Made by a program: the position numbers and the translations under genes
Notes under the pieces: generated by a model
Databases searched by the model: none
What the model was told of the DNA's origin: nothing
What the model saw: only the letters and a program-made list of their open reading frames with translations
Source: a virus
Strand: one strand, 5' to 3'
Virus record (IMG/VR): IMGVR_UViG_3300020174_000060
Coordinates: 1-25,660 of that record
Length of the DNA stretch: 25,660 nucleotides
Shown here: positions 14,752-22,836 of the stretch, one piece after another
Numbering within the stretch: position 1 is the first letter of the stretch
Layout: each line of letters begins with the position of its first letter

Positions 14752-15372
14752 TTAATATCTCCCCGGAAATGCCTGAAATGGGCTATTGCCAACTGGATTA
14801 AACATAGAGGTTTCAAACATTGATGTTGGTCCTGTGTATGTATTCATTGCGTTAATTTGTGCGCCAGCATTTTCAAATCCAGCCACAGCTTCTGTTGGTG
14901 CTGGTGCGCCACCGGGCATTAATGAATAAGTTGTTGCAGCTGCGGATGCAATTTTAGTAAAGGCATCAAACCTAGAACTAGATACTGCTGCGTCTGCTGC
15001 TTCTTCAAACATCATCTTCTGTATTTCACCAAATGATCGTTTTTCTTTAGCTGCAATTTGTAAGTTTTTAAAGTCACGTCCAGCAAACTTCTCATTGATG
15101 TCTTGAACAAGTTTAGCTGATCCAGAGAATCCAGATACGCCACCAGCAAAGCCACGAGCAATCGCTGCTGCATTAGTTTGTCTGAGTTTGCGTAATACAT
15201 CATTTGCTTGTATCTCTGCATTAACAGCATCACGTTCTGATTTAGCAAGAGCCATCTCACCTTGCAGTTCGTACATTGCTGCTTGATAGCGACCTTGCTG
15301 AAGAGCCTGTAACGCACCAGCTGCTTGAGAAGCTGCTGATACTGCCATCATAATGGTTGTTGGTTCTGCCAT
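14752..15372 (-). CDS. Internal virion protein, gp14-like
   Basis: A 206-aa protein in the T7 gp14 position (gp14 is 196 aa). In T7, gp14 inserts in the outer membrane after ejection and starts the DNA channel. Residues 1-25 are Ala/Met-rich and helical (motif MAVSAASQAAGALQALQQG). A long charged helix follows to about 140, then a Pro/Gly/Asn-rich tail ending in FPGRY. The ribosome site AGGAAGG precedes the ATG. It follows the tail tubular B gene by three bases and precedes the gp15-like gene by three, so the three ejection genes are almost certainly one transcript. Confidence 0.72.
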   Translation of the reverse strand: MAEPTTIMMAVSAASQAAGALQALQQGRYQAAMYELQGEMALAKSERDAVNAEIQANDVLRKLRQTNAAAIARGFAGGVSGFSGSAKLVQDINEKFAGRDFKNLQIAAKEKRSFGEIQKMMFEEAADAAVSSSRFDAFTKIASAAATTYSLMPGGAPAPTEAVAGFENAGAQINAMNTYTGPTSMFETSMFNPVGNSPFQAFPGRY

Positions 15373-15375
15373 ATT

Positions 15376-17352
15376 CTACCTTCCTGGATAAACTGATACT
15401 TTATATTCTAAACCTAATAATGTAAGCTTTAACGGTGCGCTTTGCGTCACTGTTATCTGGCCATCATTATTATACCCCAATATACCATGTAATGTCTTTG
15501 TACCTGTAAACTCTGGAACTGGACTACCTAATGCTCCAGCACCTAAAGATCGAATAGGAACAAGATTACCGTTAATTACTAAGTTCTGTGTTTCTAAGAT
15601 TAATGCATTAACTTCTACAATACGTTTTTTAAATCCAATACGTGTACCTGTTTGTGTAGCCACTTCAATCGGCATGGTTTTAATCTCTACATCAATCGGC
15701 AATCCTACTTCACAAGATGTTGTTGGTGTATTGATAAATGTGACTGCACTGTCTGCTGTTTGATTTTCTTCTACATAACCATCTGATAACACATTCACTG
15801 TTTGTCCATCAATATGAGACATATCCAAACTAGCAACAGCACCACCTTGTTTTGCACAATCTGTTAAATAGTTACTATCAAAGACTTCAACATAGTATTT
15901 TAATGTACCACCATCATCACGTTCTACAATTGTATAAATATCAGTAATGTCAACACCTACGTCTAAGAACTTACCTTGTGTAGTAAACTCTGATGGGGCA
16001 ATAACATCTTGCGCACGAAGTAATGAGAATACAGCCATAGAGCCATCATCTTCATTGACAATCAATAACAGATCATTTTCGTCAGTAGCCACTGCACGAC
16101 GAATATCCATGTGCTTAGGACCTTTCAGTAAATGTCCAGCAAGCAATGAAATTTTAGATGTAATATAAGTTAATTGTGTATCAGAGTAAGCAATCTCAGA
16201 TAACTGTTTACCTTGTCTTTGTATAAATAACACACCAGATTCTAATTGTTTAACTCGCACACCTTCTCTAATACCATTACGTGATGTCGATGATAAAAAG
16301 AAATCATTTGGAGTGATCGGTGTTAATCCTTCTTGCGGAACATAGAATTCACCACCCGTCGTAAATACTTGCAAATCACGACCAGAAATAATGTCAACGA
16401 TAGCGTTAAAAGTATTAGTATCAAGAGTAGCCTCAACAGCGTCATCGTCTAGTCCTTCCACTGCTTCAAAGTCAAAATATAGACCTACTTTAGAACCCCA
16501 AATAGTTGATGGTCTTGATTTAGATCCGCCAAAGAATAATCTACCTTGATGAAATGTTACTGATCGTGGCCATCCTTTTGTTGCTGACCATACATCTTCA
16601 TAACCTGTTTCTAATTCCCATTGACCAGATGCAGTTGCTGTAGTGTCAAAGAATGGAAATTCAGTCACTGCGTTGACAGATGTAGAGCTGTTATATTTAA
16701 CTATTCTTGCTCGTCCTTGTGGACTAGCGTTAATGTATTGTCCAACATGTCCTGAGTTAAAGACTCCAGCCGATGCTGTTAATGTAATCTTGCCAGATAC
16801 ATCTGATGGTGTCAGCGTAGCAGCTGGATTAGTTGTAGTGATAGTAAATGCATACTGTGGTACAGAATCAAAAACTATATTAGAAATAGTCCATGATGCA
16901 TCATTGGCACCACGCACAATCTTGACTGGTTGTGCATCTTCATCAACAATAATTAAAGTATCAGCAGATTGTGTCCAGCATAAATGATCTAAATGATCTG
17001 ATGTTAATCCATATCCTGTGGTATCTAAGTAATCATTACCAGATGCATTAATGTTTGTAATAAGGACTTTATCTTTGTAAACATACATGCGATTGTTTGT
17101 GAAGCATAGCATGTAGCTATCATCAACTGAGAATTCAAAATGAACTAATCGTACACCATCAGCTGGAGTGCCACCTAATTCATTGATGAACTTAGTTCCC
17201 GGTCTGCGTTTAACGCCACCTTGAGGTTGACAAATAACATTACGAGCTGTCTCTAATGCATTTTGTCTAGCCTTTAAATCAACACGAGCTTTGAGAAGCG
17301 GATCTAACTCGCCTGTTGTAAAGTTAGTTTGTATGCTAACAAAACGTGCCAT
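15376..17352 (-). CDS. Tail tubular protein B (nozzle), gp12-like
   Basis: A 658-aa protein. The N-terminus carries the usual signature of this family (SIQTNFTTGELDPLLKARVD, then RNVICQPQGGVKRRPGTKF). A central RSVTFHQGRLFFGGSKSRPS repeats the canonical blade motif of the beta-propeller nozzle. T7 gp12 (794 aa) forms the lower tail tube and nozzle that carries the fibres. The start shares one base with the upstream tail tubular A stop (TAATG), so the pair is coupled. The protein ends within three bases of the gp14-like gene. The call is confident; the shorter length is typical of marine podoviruses. Confidence 0.9.
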   Translation of the reverse strand: MARFVSIQTNFTTGELDPLLKARVDLKARQNALETARNVICQPQGGVKRRPGTKFINELGGTPADGVRLVHFEFSVDDSYMLCFTNNRMYVYKDKVLITNINASGNDYLDTTGYGLTSDHLDHLCWTQSADTLIIVDEDAQPVKIVRGANDASWTISNIVFDSVPQYAFTITTTNPAATLTPSDVSGKITLTASAGVFNSGHVGQYINASPQGRARIVKYNSSTSVNAVTEFPFFDTTATASGQWELETGYEDVWSATKGWPRSVTFHQGRLFFGGSKSRPSTIWGSKVGLYFDFEAVEGLDDDAVEATLDTNTFNAIVDIISGRDLQVFTTGGEFYVPQEGLTPITPNDFFLSSTSRNGIREGVRVKQLESGVLFIQRQGKQLSEIAYSDTQLTYITSKISLLAGHLLKGPKHMDIRRAVATDENDLLLIVNEDDGSMAVFSLLRAQDVIAPSEFTTQGKFLDVGVDITDIYTIVERDDGGTLKYYVEVFDSNYLTDCAKQGGAVASLDMSHIDGQTVNVLSDGYVEENQTADSAVTFINTPTTSCEVGLPIDVEIKTMPIEVATQTGTRIGFKKRIVEVNALILETQNLVINGNLVPIRSLGAGALGSPVPEFTGTKTLHGILGYNNDGQITVTQSAPLKLTLLGLEYKVSVYPGR

Positions 17353-17966
17353 TAGTACCTCACGTTAATTAATGAGAAATCTTGTATCGCGTTTGTTGGG
17401 TTTCCTTGACCATCGATTGACATTGCTTGTCTCATATATCCACCACGACCATTTTCACTAGCTGTGCCTTCTGCAATGGTTCTCCAATATTCTGATTTGT
17501 CTGCTTGATCTGTAATCGGTAAAGCTAAATGCCAAGCCATTTCATATTTGAGTAATTGTACAAAGTAATGTGGTAATGCATATTCAGGTACATTGTATTG
17601 ATAATCAATGTATACGACTTCATAGTCTGTTAATAGTTTGTTCCCCATCAGACGAAACTCTCTGCGTGGAGGTGCGCCTACATCATCTGAATCATATACG
17701 GCATTCGGTCTGCCAATAATGTCAGAGGGTAGTTGATATTCATATTTGTATTCATTAGCCGGTGTTGTCACCAATCGAGCTAATTGTGTTTTCTTAAACG
17801 AGAATGACCAGTCATACAGAGTTAAAGCACGAATCTTAATGTCTGGATAAAGTCTATCGCAAATGTTAGATTCATCTGTACCTTCTGTAAATGATGATAT
17901 AGGATTTGCACCAAGCATCAATAATGCATCGGAACATATTTTAATATCGGTATCACCTGTAGCCAT
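17352..17966 (-). CDS. Tail tubular protein A (adaptor), gp11-like
   Basis: A 204-aa protein close to T7 gp11 (196 aa), the adaptor ring between portal and nozzle. I chose the ATG at 17966 (MATGDTDIKICSDALLMLGA) because AAAGGAAAG lies just before it. The frame remains open to an upstream ATG at 18008, but that reading would start inside the hairpin at 17991-18014. Characteristic features are the N-terminal ICSDALLMLGANPISS motif, W-S-F-S-F-K-K near 70 and the C-terminal DQADKSEYWRTIAE stretch. It is first after the hairpin, so its expression may be set lower than the capsid genes upstream. Confidence 0.9.
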   Translation of the reverse strand: MATGDTDIKICSDALLMLGANPISSFTEGTDESNICDRLYPDIKIRALTLYDWSFSFKKTQLARLVTTPANEYKYEYQLPSDIIGRPNAVYDSDDVGAPPRREFRLMGNKLLTDYEVVYIDYQYNVPEYALPHYFVQLLKYEMAWHLALPITDQADKSEYWRTIAEGTASENGRGGYMRQAMSIDGQGNPTNAIQDFSLINVRY

Positions 17967-17990
17967 TTTCTTTCCTTTAAATGTGCAAAT

Positions 17991-18014
17991 AGGTAGGCAC
18001 CGAAGCACCTACCT
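17991..18014 (-). terminator. UUCG-capped hairpin between decoration gene and tail gene (terminator or processing site)
   Basis: On the minus-strand transcript, arms of ten bases (AGGTAGGTGC and GTGCCTACCT) pair through seven perfect pairs, two G-U wobbles and a closing C-G. The loop is UUCG, the hyperstable cUUCGg tetraloop. The plus-strand copy would have two C-A mismatches and a CGAA loop, so the structure favours the coding-direction RNA. It is followed by ATTTGC, not a long U-run. Its position, after the capsid and decoration genes and before the gp11-like gene, matches T7 T-phi. It could be a partial terminator or an mRNA-stabilising or processing hairpin. Confidence 0.6.
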
Positions 18015-18033
18015 TTCTGCAATATATTACAAC

Positions 18034-18315
18034 TTAGTCAGCGTCTGCAACTGATAGTGCTGTACCGTCAGATACGTCAACTACGCCAGAAGCATTAGAA
18101 AGCACGACAACTAAAGATGCTGTAGGAACAGAAGCGTCCCATAAGTAAATTAAGTCGCCAACTTTTAATACGCTGTGTGCGTCATTGAAGTAAGCTGTTG
18201 TATTGATATCAGCAAGTGTATCAGTGTCTGGTGCTGTGTAGCTCCACATTTGAGGAGCATTACCAGCTTTAGCCTGACCACCTATTGGTTGTAGATTGTC
18301 TTTATTATAAGCCAT
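18034..18315 (-). CDS. Small head decoration-like protein
   Basis: A 93-aa protein lying 12 bases after the capsid gene, with AAGGAG upstream of its ATG. Beta strands and a V-G-D-L-I-Y-L-W-D motif, followed by T-A-S-L-V-V-V-L-S, resemble the small beta-barrel or fibre proteins that decorate heads in many marine podoviruses. The N-terminus carries MWSYTAPDTDTLADI. It is transcribed with the capsid gene and before the hairpin at 17991-18014, so it should be made in large amounts, as expected for a protein present in hundreds of copies. The exact family is not certain. Confidence 0.65.
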   Translation of the reverse strand: MAYNKDNLQPIGGQAKAGNAPQMWSYTAPDTDTLADINTTAYFNDAHSVLKVGDLIYLWDASVPTASLVVVLSNASGVVDVSDGTALSVADAD

Positions 18316-18327
18316 GTGTCATTCTCC

Positions 18328-19173
18328 TTAAGCTGATTCACGACATGTGATTTGAACAATACCTTCAGCATCGATTGCTACGGCACCAGCTGAGAACATT
18401 GAATTCACAAGGAATGATGTTTTTTCTGGAACGTAGTTAATCTCTGTCTTAGGACCCATACCTTCAGCATAACCAACTGCATCTTTGTGGAATGCCCAAA
18501 CAGTTCTGTCTAAAGAACCGTCAACAGCTAAACCACCTTCAGTTCTGTCGCCAAGTACGTGGAATGTGAAACCTAAGAATGTATTGATTTCACCAGATAC
18601 TAAAGCTTTAACTGAAGCATAATCAGAAGATGTAAGTTTTTGTTCTGCTAAGATTGATGCTAAAGAGTTAGCATGAATCACCATGTGACGATCTTGTGGA
18701 GGTACGTTACCTTTATCTAACAATTTCTTAGCTGAAAGAAGTTTGTCTAAGTTAAGGTTTGTATCTGTACCACCAATGTCGTTTGACACAGTGTTTGATG
18801 TTGATGATGCTGTTAATGCATCAATAACAAGTTGGTCTTGACGGCGACCAATAGCATTAGCCACAACTTGCACTAATTCTTGTCTTTCGTCAAAGTTAAC
18901 TTTTTGTTGCATGAAGATGTCAGAATATTCTGCTGCATTCCAATCTTCTAGTGTTGCTGTTACTTGTGAGAAATCCACATTTAACGGTGTTACGTCTGTT
19001 TGTGGAATACGTAATGTTGCTACGCCTTTACCCACTTTAGGAAATTTTGCTGTTGAACCCTCAACGCCGCGTCTTTGTCTTACTGCTGCAATAAGCTGTG
19101 CTTTAGCTTGGTAAGCCTGTTTAACTTCGGCATCAAATAGGGTAACAAAAGCATTAGATAATCCAATAGCCAT
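18328..19173 (-). CDS. Major capsid protein
   Basis: A 281-aa protein in the standard position, directly after the scaffold. The N-terminus (MAIGLSNAFVTLFDAEVKQAY) is followed by RQRRGVEGSTAKFPKVGKG, and by the V-Q-V-V-A-N-A-I-G-R-R-Q-D-Q helix that precedes the A-domain-like region. An HK97-like fold is inferred, not shown. T7 gp10A is longer (345 aa); the shorter form is common in HMO-2011-like phages. The ribosome site AAGGAG (minus strand of 19180-19185) is strong, as expected for the most abundant protein. It has its own leader of 181 bases with several hairpins and a possible promoter. Confidence 0.9.
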   Translation of the reverse strand: MAIGLSNAFVTLFDAEVKQAYQAKAQLIAAVRQRRGVEGSTAKFPKVGKGVATLRIPQTDVTPLNVDFSQVTATLEDWNAAEYSDIFMQQKVNFDERQELVQVVANAIGRRQDQLVIDALTASSTSNTVSNDIGGTDTNLNLDKLLSAKKLLDKGNVPPQDRHMVIHANSLASILAEQKLTSSDYASVKALVSGEINTFLGFTFHVLGDRTEGGLAVDGSLDRTVWAFHKDAVGYAEGMGPKTEINYVPEKTSFLVNSMFSAGAVAIDAEGIVQITCRESA

Positions 19174-19354
19174 TTGAGACTCCTTAGTAATTAATAAAGT
19201 AAATTAATCGCTGTGGTATGCCAGAATAATCTGGGCCTTGCTTGCTATTTACGATAGCCGGTCGACAAGATTACTTGCGTTTAAGGGTTACATAGAATAA
19301 TGTAATAGGCCTTAGTGTGAATATTACCACAAAAAGGCCTGAATTACAAGAGAT
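19174..19354 (-). promoter_or_regulatory. Hairpin-rich leader between scaffold and capsid genes
   Basis: This is the largest non-coding gap in the window. Five inverted repeats are visible: 19307-19340 (seven-base arms AGGCCTT/AAGGCCT with an inner TGTG/CACA), 19288-19305 (TTACAT/ATGTAA), 19244-19258 (GCTAT/ATAGC), 19221-19234 (CCAGA/TCTGG) and 19190-19208 (ATTAAT/ATTAAT). None has a clear U-run after it, so a simple terminator is unlikely. The last one lies only a few bases from the capsid ribosome site and could modulate access. Arrangement as a structured 5' leader or RNase processing region is inferred. Confidence 0.5.
19321..19349 (-). promoter_or_regulatory. Possible sigma70-type promoter for the capsid gene
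   Basis: On the minus strand, TTGTAA (19344-19349) and TAATAT (19321-19326) are 17 bases apart, each matching four of six consensus bases. A start would fall near 19314, inside the first hairpin. The same stretch continues as TTCACACTAAGG, which resembles a T7-family RNA polymerase core (CACTA then GG), so the two readings compete. AT-rich DNA gives such hits by chance; the support is position before the most heavily expressed gene. Confidence 0.3.
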
Positions 19355-20173
19355 TTAGCCGTAGACTTGCTGGAATGCTCGTTCTACTTTGGCTCGGTAG
19401 GATGGATCTGTTTGATACTTAGGATCTGCAACTAACTGTTGCAATTCGTCTTTAGATGGTGTACCGTCTACTGGAGTTACTTCTGTAGGAATACGTCCTT
19501 CATAAGATGCTCTAAGCTTTTCTAATGCAGCAATACCTTTTGCAGTACCGCCCATGATTTTAAACTCTTCAAAGTCATCTGATGACCATACACCTTTTTG
19601 AACAAGACCAGCTCCCCATTTAACCATGCCTTGAATACGTGCATCGGCATTAGGGCCTAACATTTTCTTTTCTTGTTCTACGTTGACCGATGCTTCTTTT
19701 GCACCCATCATTTGCATATCAACTACTTGACCAACTAAATCATCAAGAGCAGCTTGACTGACTTGATATTCTTTTGCCCAACTCATGACATGATTACGTA
19801 CTGGATCATCTTCTGCAATTTCACCAAATGCTGAAGTATCATAGTTCCCATCAGCTGGTGCTTTGTGTTTACCTTGAGAAATCTGCTTACGCAAATCTTT
19901 CCAAGACTTAGCCATACCTTCTAAATCAGGTGCTGAGTCTTCTGCTTTCCAAAAGTTCTCAGGCCACCAATCAGGTCGCTCTAATGGTTCATCATCTTCA
20001 CCCGCTTCTTTAACAGCAAATTCTTCCTTTGCTTTTAATTCTGCTGGATCACGATGATCTATTTCTGTTGCTTGAGGATTTACTTCTGTTGTTTCTTCTG
20101 GCTCTGCTGATGCTCCATCGAGTAGGCCAGTGGATTCAGTTTCCTGAATACTAGGCTCGATTGTATCACTCAT
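19355..20173 (-). CDS. Scaffolding protein
   Basis: A 272-aa very acidic protein between portal and capsid, as in T7 (gp9, 307 aa). The first 85 residues are Glu/Asp/Pro-rich and probably disordered, with RPDWWPENFWK at about 67-77. The middle is helical (motif ALDDLVGQVVDMQMMG). The C-terminus ends with DPKYQTDPSYRAKVERAFQQVYG-type residues seen in related scaffolds. It guides capsid assembly and is absent from mature heads. It starts in a TAATG overlap with the Bbp19-like gene and is followed by the hairpin-rich leader. Confidence 0.85.
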   Translation of the reverse strand: MSDTIEPSIQETESTGLLDGASAEPEETTEVNPQATEIDHRDPAELKAKEEFAVKEAGEDDEPLERPDWWPENFWKAEDSAPDLEGMAKSWKDLRKQISQGKHKAPADGNYDTSAFGEIAEDDPVRNHVMSWAKEYQVSQAALDDLVGQVVDMQMMGAKEASVNVEQEKKMLGPNADARIQGMVKWGAGLVQKGVWSSDDFEEFKIMGGTAKGIAALEKLRASYEGRIPTEVTPVDGTPSKDELQQLVADPKYQTDPSYRAKVERAFQQVYG

Positions 20174-20436
20174 TATAATTTCCTTGCTCTAATTAACCTT
20201 GCTTCTAAATCCCGTACGATACTATTTTGTCCTTCTCGATAATATGCGTAGCTAGGATCGCTACCCGGCAAGGCAACAGGTTGCTCAACGACTGCTTCAC
20301 GCAGCCATTTTAATAACTGTTTACCGTCCTCACCTCCAAGGACTTTAAGACAGAGACGATCTACATCATCTCTTTTTTGATTCACATCTCTAACGTCAAG
20401 CGGTAATGCTTGTTCTAAATCATCCCATCCAGCCAT
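20173..20436 (-). CDS. Small Bbp19-like phage protein
   Basis: An 87-aa protein between portal and scaffold genes. The second half (motif GKQLLKWLREAVVE, then PSYAYYREGQNSIVRDLEA) matches the pattern of the Bbp19 family: a short helical protein with an A-x-x-R-E-G-x-x-x-hydrophobic motif found next to portal genes in podoviruses. Its function is not established; a head-assembly or virion role is assumed. It begins two bases after the portal stop and its own stop overlaps the scaffold start. Confidence 0.65.
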   Translation of the reverse strand: MAGWDDLEQALPLDVRDVNQKRDDVDRLCLKVLGGEDGKQLLKWLREAVVEQPVALPGSDPSYAYYREGQNSIVRDLEARLIRARKL

Positions 20437-20438
20437 AA

Positions 20439-22010
20439 TTATCCTTGTGACTGCATTACATTGTTCATCACTTCAGCAGCGGCTTCTGGGTTTTGTTGTG
20501 CAGCTTGTTGCGCCATCGCCATTGCTTGTTGTTGAGCTATAATGCGTTCAGTCTTTGTTGTTCTAATACGTTGTGGGATACCTAATTGTTCTGCAATAAA
20601 GTCCATCATCTCATCGATTTTTAATGTTGACGCTGCTTCTGGACCAGCTGCTTGTACGATTTGTGCGTATTGTAATACCTTGTCCACTTCTTCCATTGCT
20701 TGTGACATTGCTAATGGAGCTACTGGAGCAATCCTAATTTCTAAACCATTTACTTTTAATGGTAAATCAATTAAGCCACGTTCGCTCATGACATCAAGTA
20801 TCTTAGTTACTAATGGTACCATGGTTTCATTGATGAGTCTACCGAATGCAGAGCCTAGGTTTTGTGCTAATTCCTTCATACGTTCAGCCACTTCTGTAGC
20901 AGATCTAGCTGACATATTGTCTGGTGGTAATGATTCATCCAATAAGATACGTTTAATATTCATACGTAAATCATTCATCACAATTTGTGATACGTTAAAG
21001 TCACCAGCACGTGGTAATGGTCTAAGTGATTCACCTTGTGGACCCCCGTTACGTGCTACAGGAATAATAGCACCCGGCATAATCTTCACTGTATTTGGAT
21101 TCAATACACCATCATCAGCTGCTGTGTAAACACCAGCAATAGAGAGAGAAGCATTCTTTAACACTAACTCTAATGTTTTATTTAAAGTCTTCACATCAGG
21201 CAATGCTGTGATTAATGGACCACGACCATAGATCTCACCAGCTACTTTAGCATAGCGTGATACAATCCATGGACTCACTTCCATACGTCTGTAAACTAAT
21301 TCTGTTTTAGATTCTTTGTGAATCACATGATAGCAATAATCACCACGCTTCATATCATAGATGGTTGCTTCCACTAACTCTACATCATCTGTTGGTTTGT
21401 CATCAATCTTCTTTTGTAATTCAGATGGAATCTTTGCATCAGGCCATTGTCTTTGGATGGCTTCACCTTTAAGACGCATACGTCTGTATACATTATCCAC
21501 TTGACCATTAGCGCCTTCTTCAAATGAAACTAAGTATTGTGGTACTGGAATAAAGTTTAATGGATTAACATCATCACCCGGCTGTACCATCATCACTGCT
21601 GTACCTACACATAAGTCAAGTAAGAACTCACCAATCGCAATGTCAAAGTTAGATTGCTTAAGAGAAGAAAACATCTTGTCTGAGTATACGTCTAATGCGG
21701 CTTGTGCTTCCATGCGACGCTCAACAGGAATGTCAGTACCAGGTTCTAATCGACACCATTTGCGTTGTGGAGGGAAGATACCAGATTGCATACGATTAGC
21801 AAATCGCTGTGTTGAGTTGATGGCTGTAGAATCAAACACACGATTCATCTTTTTCGTGCCGCCTACTTTACCATCGTAATGTCCATCATAAAGATTACGT
21901 TGAGGTAAAGCAAACTCATAACATTCTTCGTATAAGTTTCTAAAATCTTCTTTTTTGATTAAAGCTTTATCGTGTCGCTTTAATACATCTTCGGCTTTTA
22001 ATCTCATCAT
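20439..22010 (-). CDS. Portal protein (head-tail connector)
   Basis: A 523-aa protein close to T7 gp8 in length (536 aa). Clear family motifs are the N-terminal EECYEFALPQRNLYDG, DSTAINSTQRFANRMQSGIFPP near 58-79, FGRGPLITALPD-like residues (IYGRGPLITALPDVKTLNK) and NMSARSATEVAERMKELAQNLG near 370-391. The C-terminus is Gln/Ala-rich. It forms the dodecameric ring at the head vertex through which DNA is packaged and ejected. The start has tandem ATGs (22010 and 22007) with AAAGGAA about 10-12 bases upstream. The call is secure. Confidence 0.93.
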   Translation of the reverse strand: MMRLKAEDVLKRHDKALIKKEDFRNLYEECYEFALPQRNLYDGHYDGKVGGTKKMNRVFDSTAINSTQRFANRMQSGIFPPQRKWCRLEPGTDIPVERRMEAQAALDVYSDKMFSSLKQSNFDIAIGEFLLDLCVGTAVMMVQPGDDVNPLNFIPVPQYLVSFEEGANGQVDNVYRRMRLKGEAIQRQWPDAKIPSELQKKIDDKPTDDVELVEATIYDMKRGDYCYHVIHKESKTELVYRRMEVSPWIVSRYAKVAGEIYGRGPLITALPDVKTLNKTLELVLKNASLSIAGVYTAADDGVLNPNTVKIMPGAIIPVARNGGPQGESLRPLPRAGDFNVSQIVMNDLRMNIKRILLDESLPPDNMSARSATEVAERMKELAQNLGSAFGRLINETMVPLVTKILDVMSERGLIDLPLKVNGLEIRIAPVAPLAMSQAMEEVDKVLQYAQIVQAAGPEAASTLKIDEMMDFIAEQLGIPQRIRTTKTERIIAQQQAMAMAQQAAQQNPEAAAEVMNNVMQSQG

Positions 22011-22024
22011 AATCTATTTTTCCT

Positions 22025-22528
22025 TTATTCAGTCCAGCTTAATATAATCTCAGCAGCATGAGGATTGTTATTCGTATCTGCATTAGTTAATCTAAATAAG
22101 TAAGTAGTCAATCCTTTAAGAATAATGTTATTACCACCTACTTCTCCACCACCACCTTTTTTACCAACACCTCCGGTAAGTATTTCCTGTAAGATTGTTG
22201 TTCCTGTTGATGTTACTGTTGGATTAACAATCGCTACACCTTGGCTAGTAATCGTACTGGCTCGATTACGATTAATAATCGGCAATGAGGTTCCACCACT
22301 GACTACTGCATTCTCATATAAATAACCAATCGCATTACCATTACATAATCCTGAAATACTAAATACTGGGTTTAATCCACTCGGAAACGCAATGGCAATA
22401 TCAATACTTTGTCCAGCGGGTAATGGATCAGCAAATGTACGTAATGATCCTGTTGAAAAGCCATGGCCTTCAATTAGCCTGACTTGTTCAATGTCTCTTG
22501 TCGAATATGCGTCTCTATATAATTGCAT
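22025..22528 (-). CDS. Putative virion structural protein
   Basis: A 167-aa protein, starting in a TAATG overlap with its upstream neighbour and ending 14 bases before the portal gene. It is beta-rich: N-terminal SIDIAIAFPSG, a middle with GNAIGYLYENAVVSGG, and a C-terminus LTTYLFRLTNADTNNNPHA ending in I-I-L-S-W-T-E. That C-terminal L-x-N-x-x-hydrophobic-W pattern recurs in many small phage beta-sandwich virion proteins located near head genes, so a head or tail accessory is likely. A Gly-rich turn (KKGGGGEVGGNN, 123-134) divides it. No catalytic residues are apparent. Confidence 0.55.
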   Translation of the reverse strand: MQLYRDAYSTRDIEQVRLIEGHGFSTGSLRTFADPLPAGQSIDIAIAFPSGLNPVFSISGLCNGNAIGYLYENAVVSGGTSLPIINRNRASTITSQGVAIVNPTVTSTGTTILQEILTGGVGKKGGGGEVGGNNIILKGLTTYLFRLTNADTNNNPHAAEIILSWTE

Positions 22529-22836
22529 TAGAATGAATACTCCAATGATCCGCCAAGATATGTTGGCATCATCACTTTAAAGTCTTTACCATGTACATAT
22601 ACTCCGGATGCACGTATCGTTGCATTTAATCGATCAGTAACTGGATGAGTGTAACCAATACTGCCAAACACGACATCTGCACCACCAAATCTTTGATAAC
22701 CTCTTTCATCAATCGTTATTGTCTCTTTCTTTCTACTTTTATCTTGTGAATAACCTTGCACTTCTAAATCAAACCGCTTTATGTATTCTTTAGCAATATT
22801 CTTAGCTTGATCTATTTCAATAATATTATCACTCAT
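22528..22836 (-). CDS. Small protein with outer-membrane-like C-terminal strand
   Basis: A 102-aa protein whose ATG overlaps the lysozyme stop (ATGA). Residues 1-45 are a charged helical part (IDQAKNIAKEYIKRFD). The second half is alternating beta (VVFGSIGYTHPVT, LNATIRASGVYVHG) and ends in Y-L-G-G-S-L-E-Y-S-F. This has the aromatic-terminal pattern of outer-membrane barrel strands, but there is no signal peptide and there are only a few strands. Alternatively it is a tail or adhesin fragment or part of the lysis set. I do not recognise the family. Confidence 0.5.
   Translation of the reverse strand: MSDNIIEIDQAKNIAKEYIKRFDLEVQGYSQDKSRKKETITIDERGYQRFGGADVVFGSIGYTHPVTDRLNATIRASGVYVHGKDFKVMMPTYLGGSLEYSF

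Noticed and set aside
17352-18008. Upstream start at 18008 for tail tubular A
   Set aside because: It would add 14 residues encoded partly by the UUCG hairpin, whereas the ATG at 17966 has a strong ribosome site and the family N-terminus.
19221-19340. Rho-independent terminators in the capsid leader
   Set aside because: The hairpins lack a following U-run on either strand.
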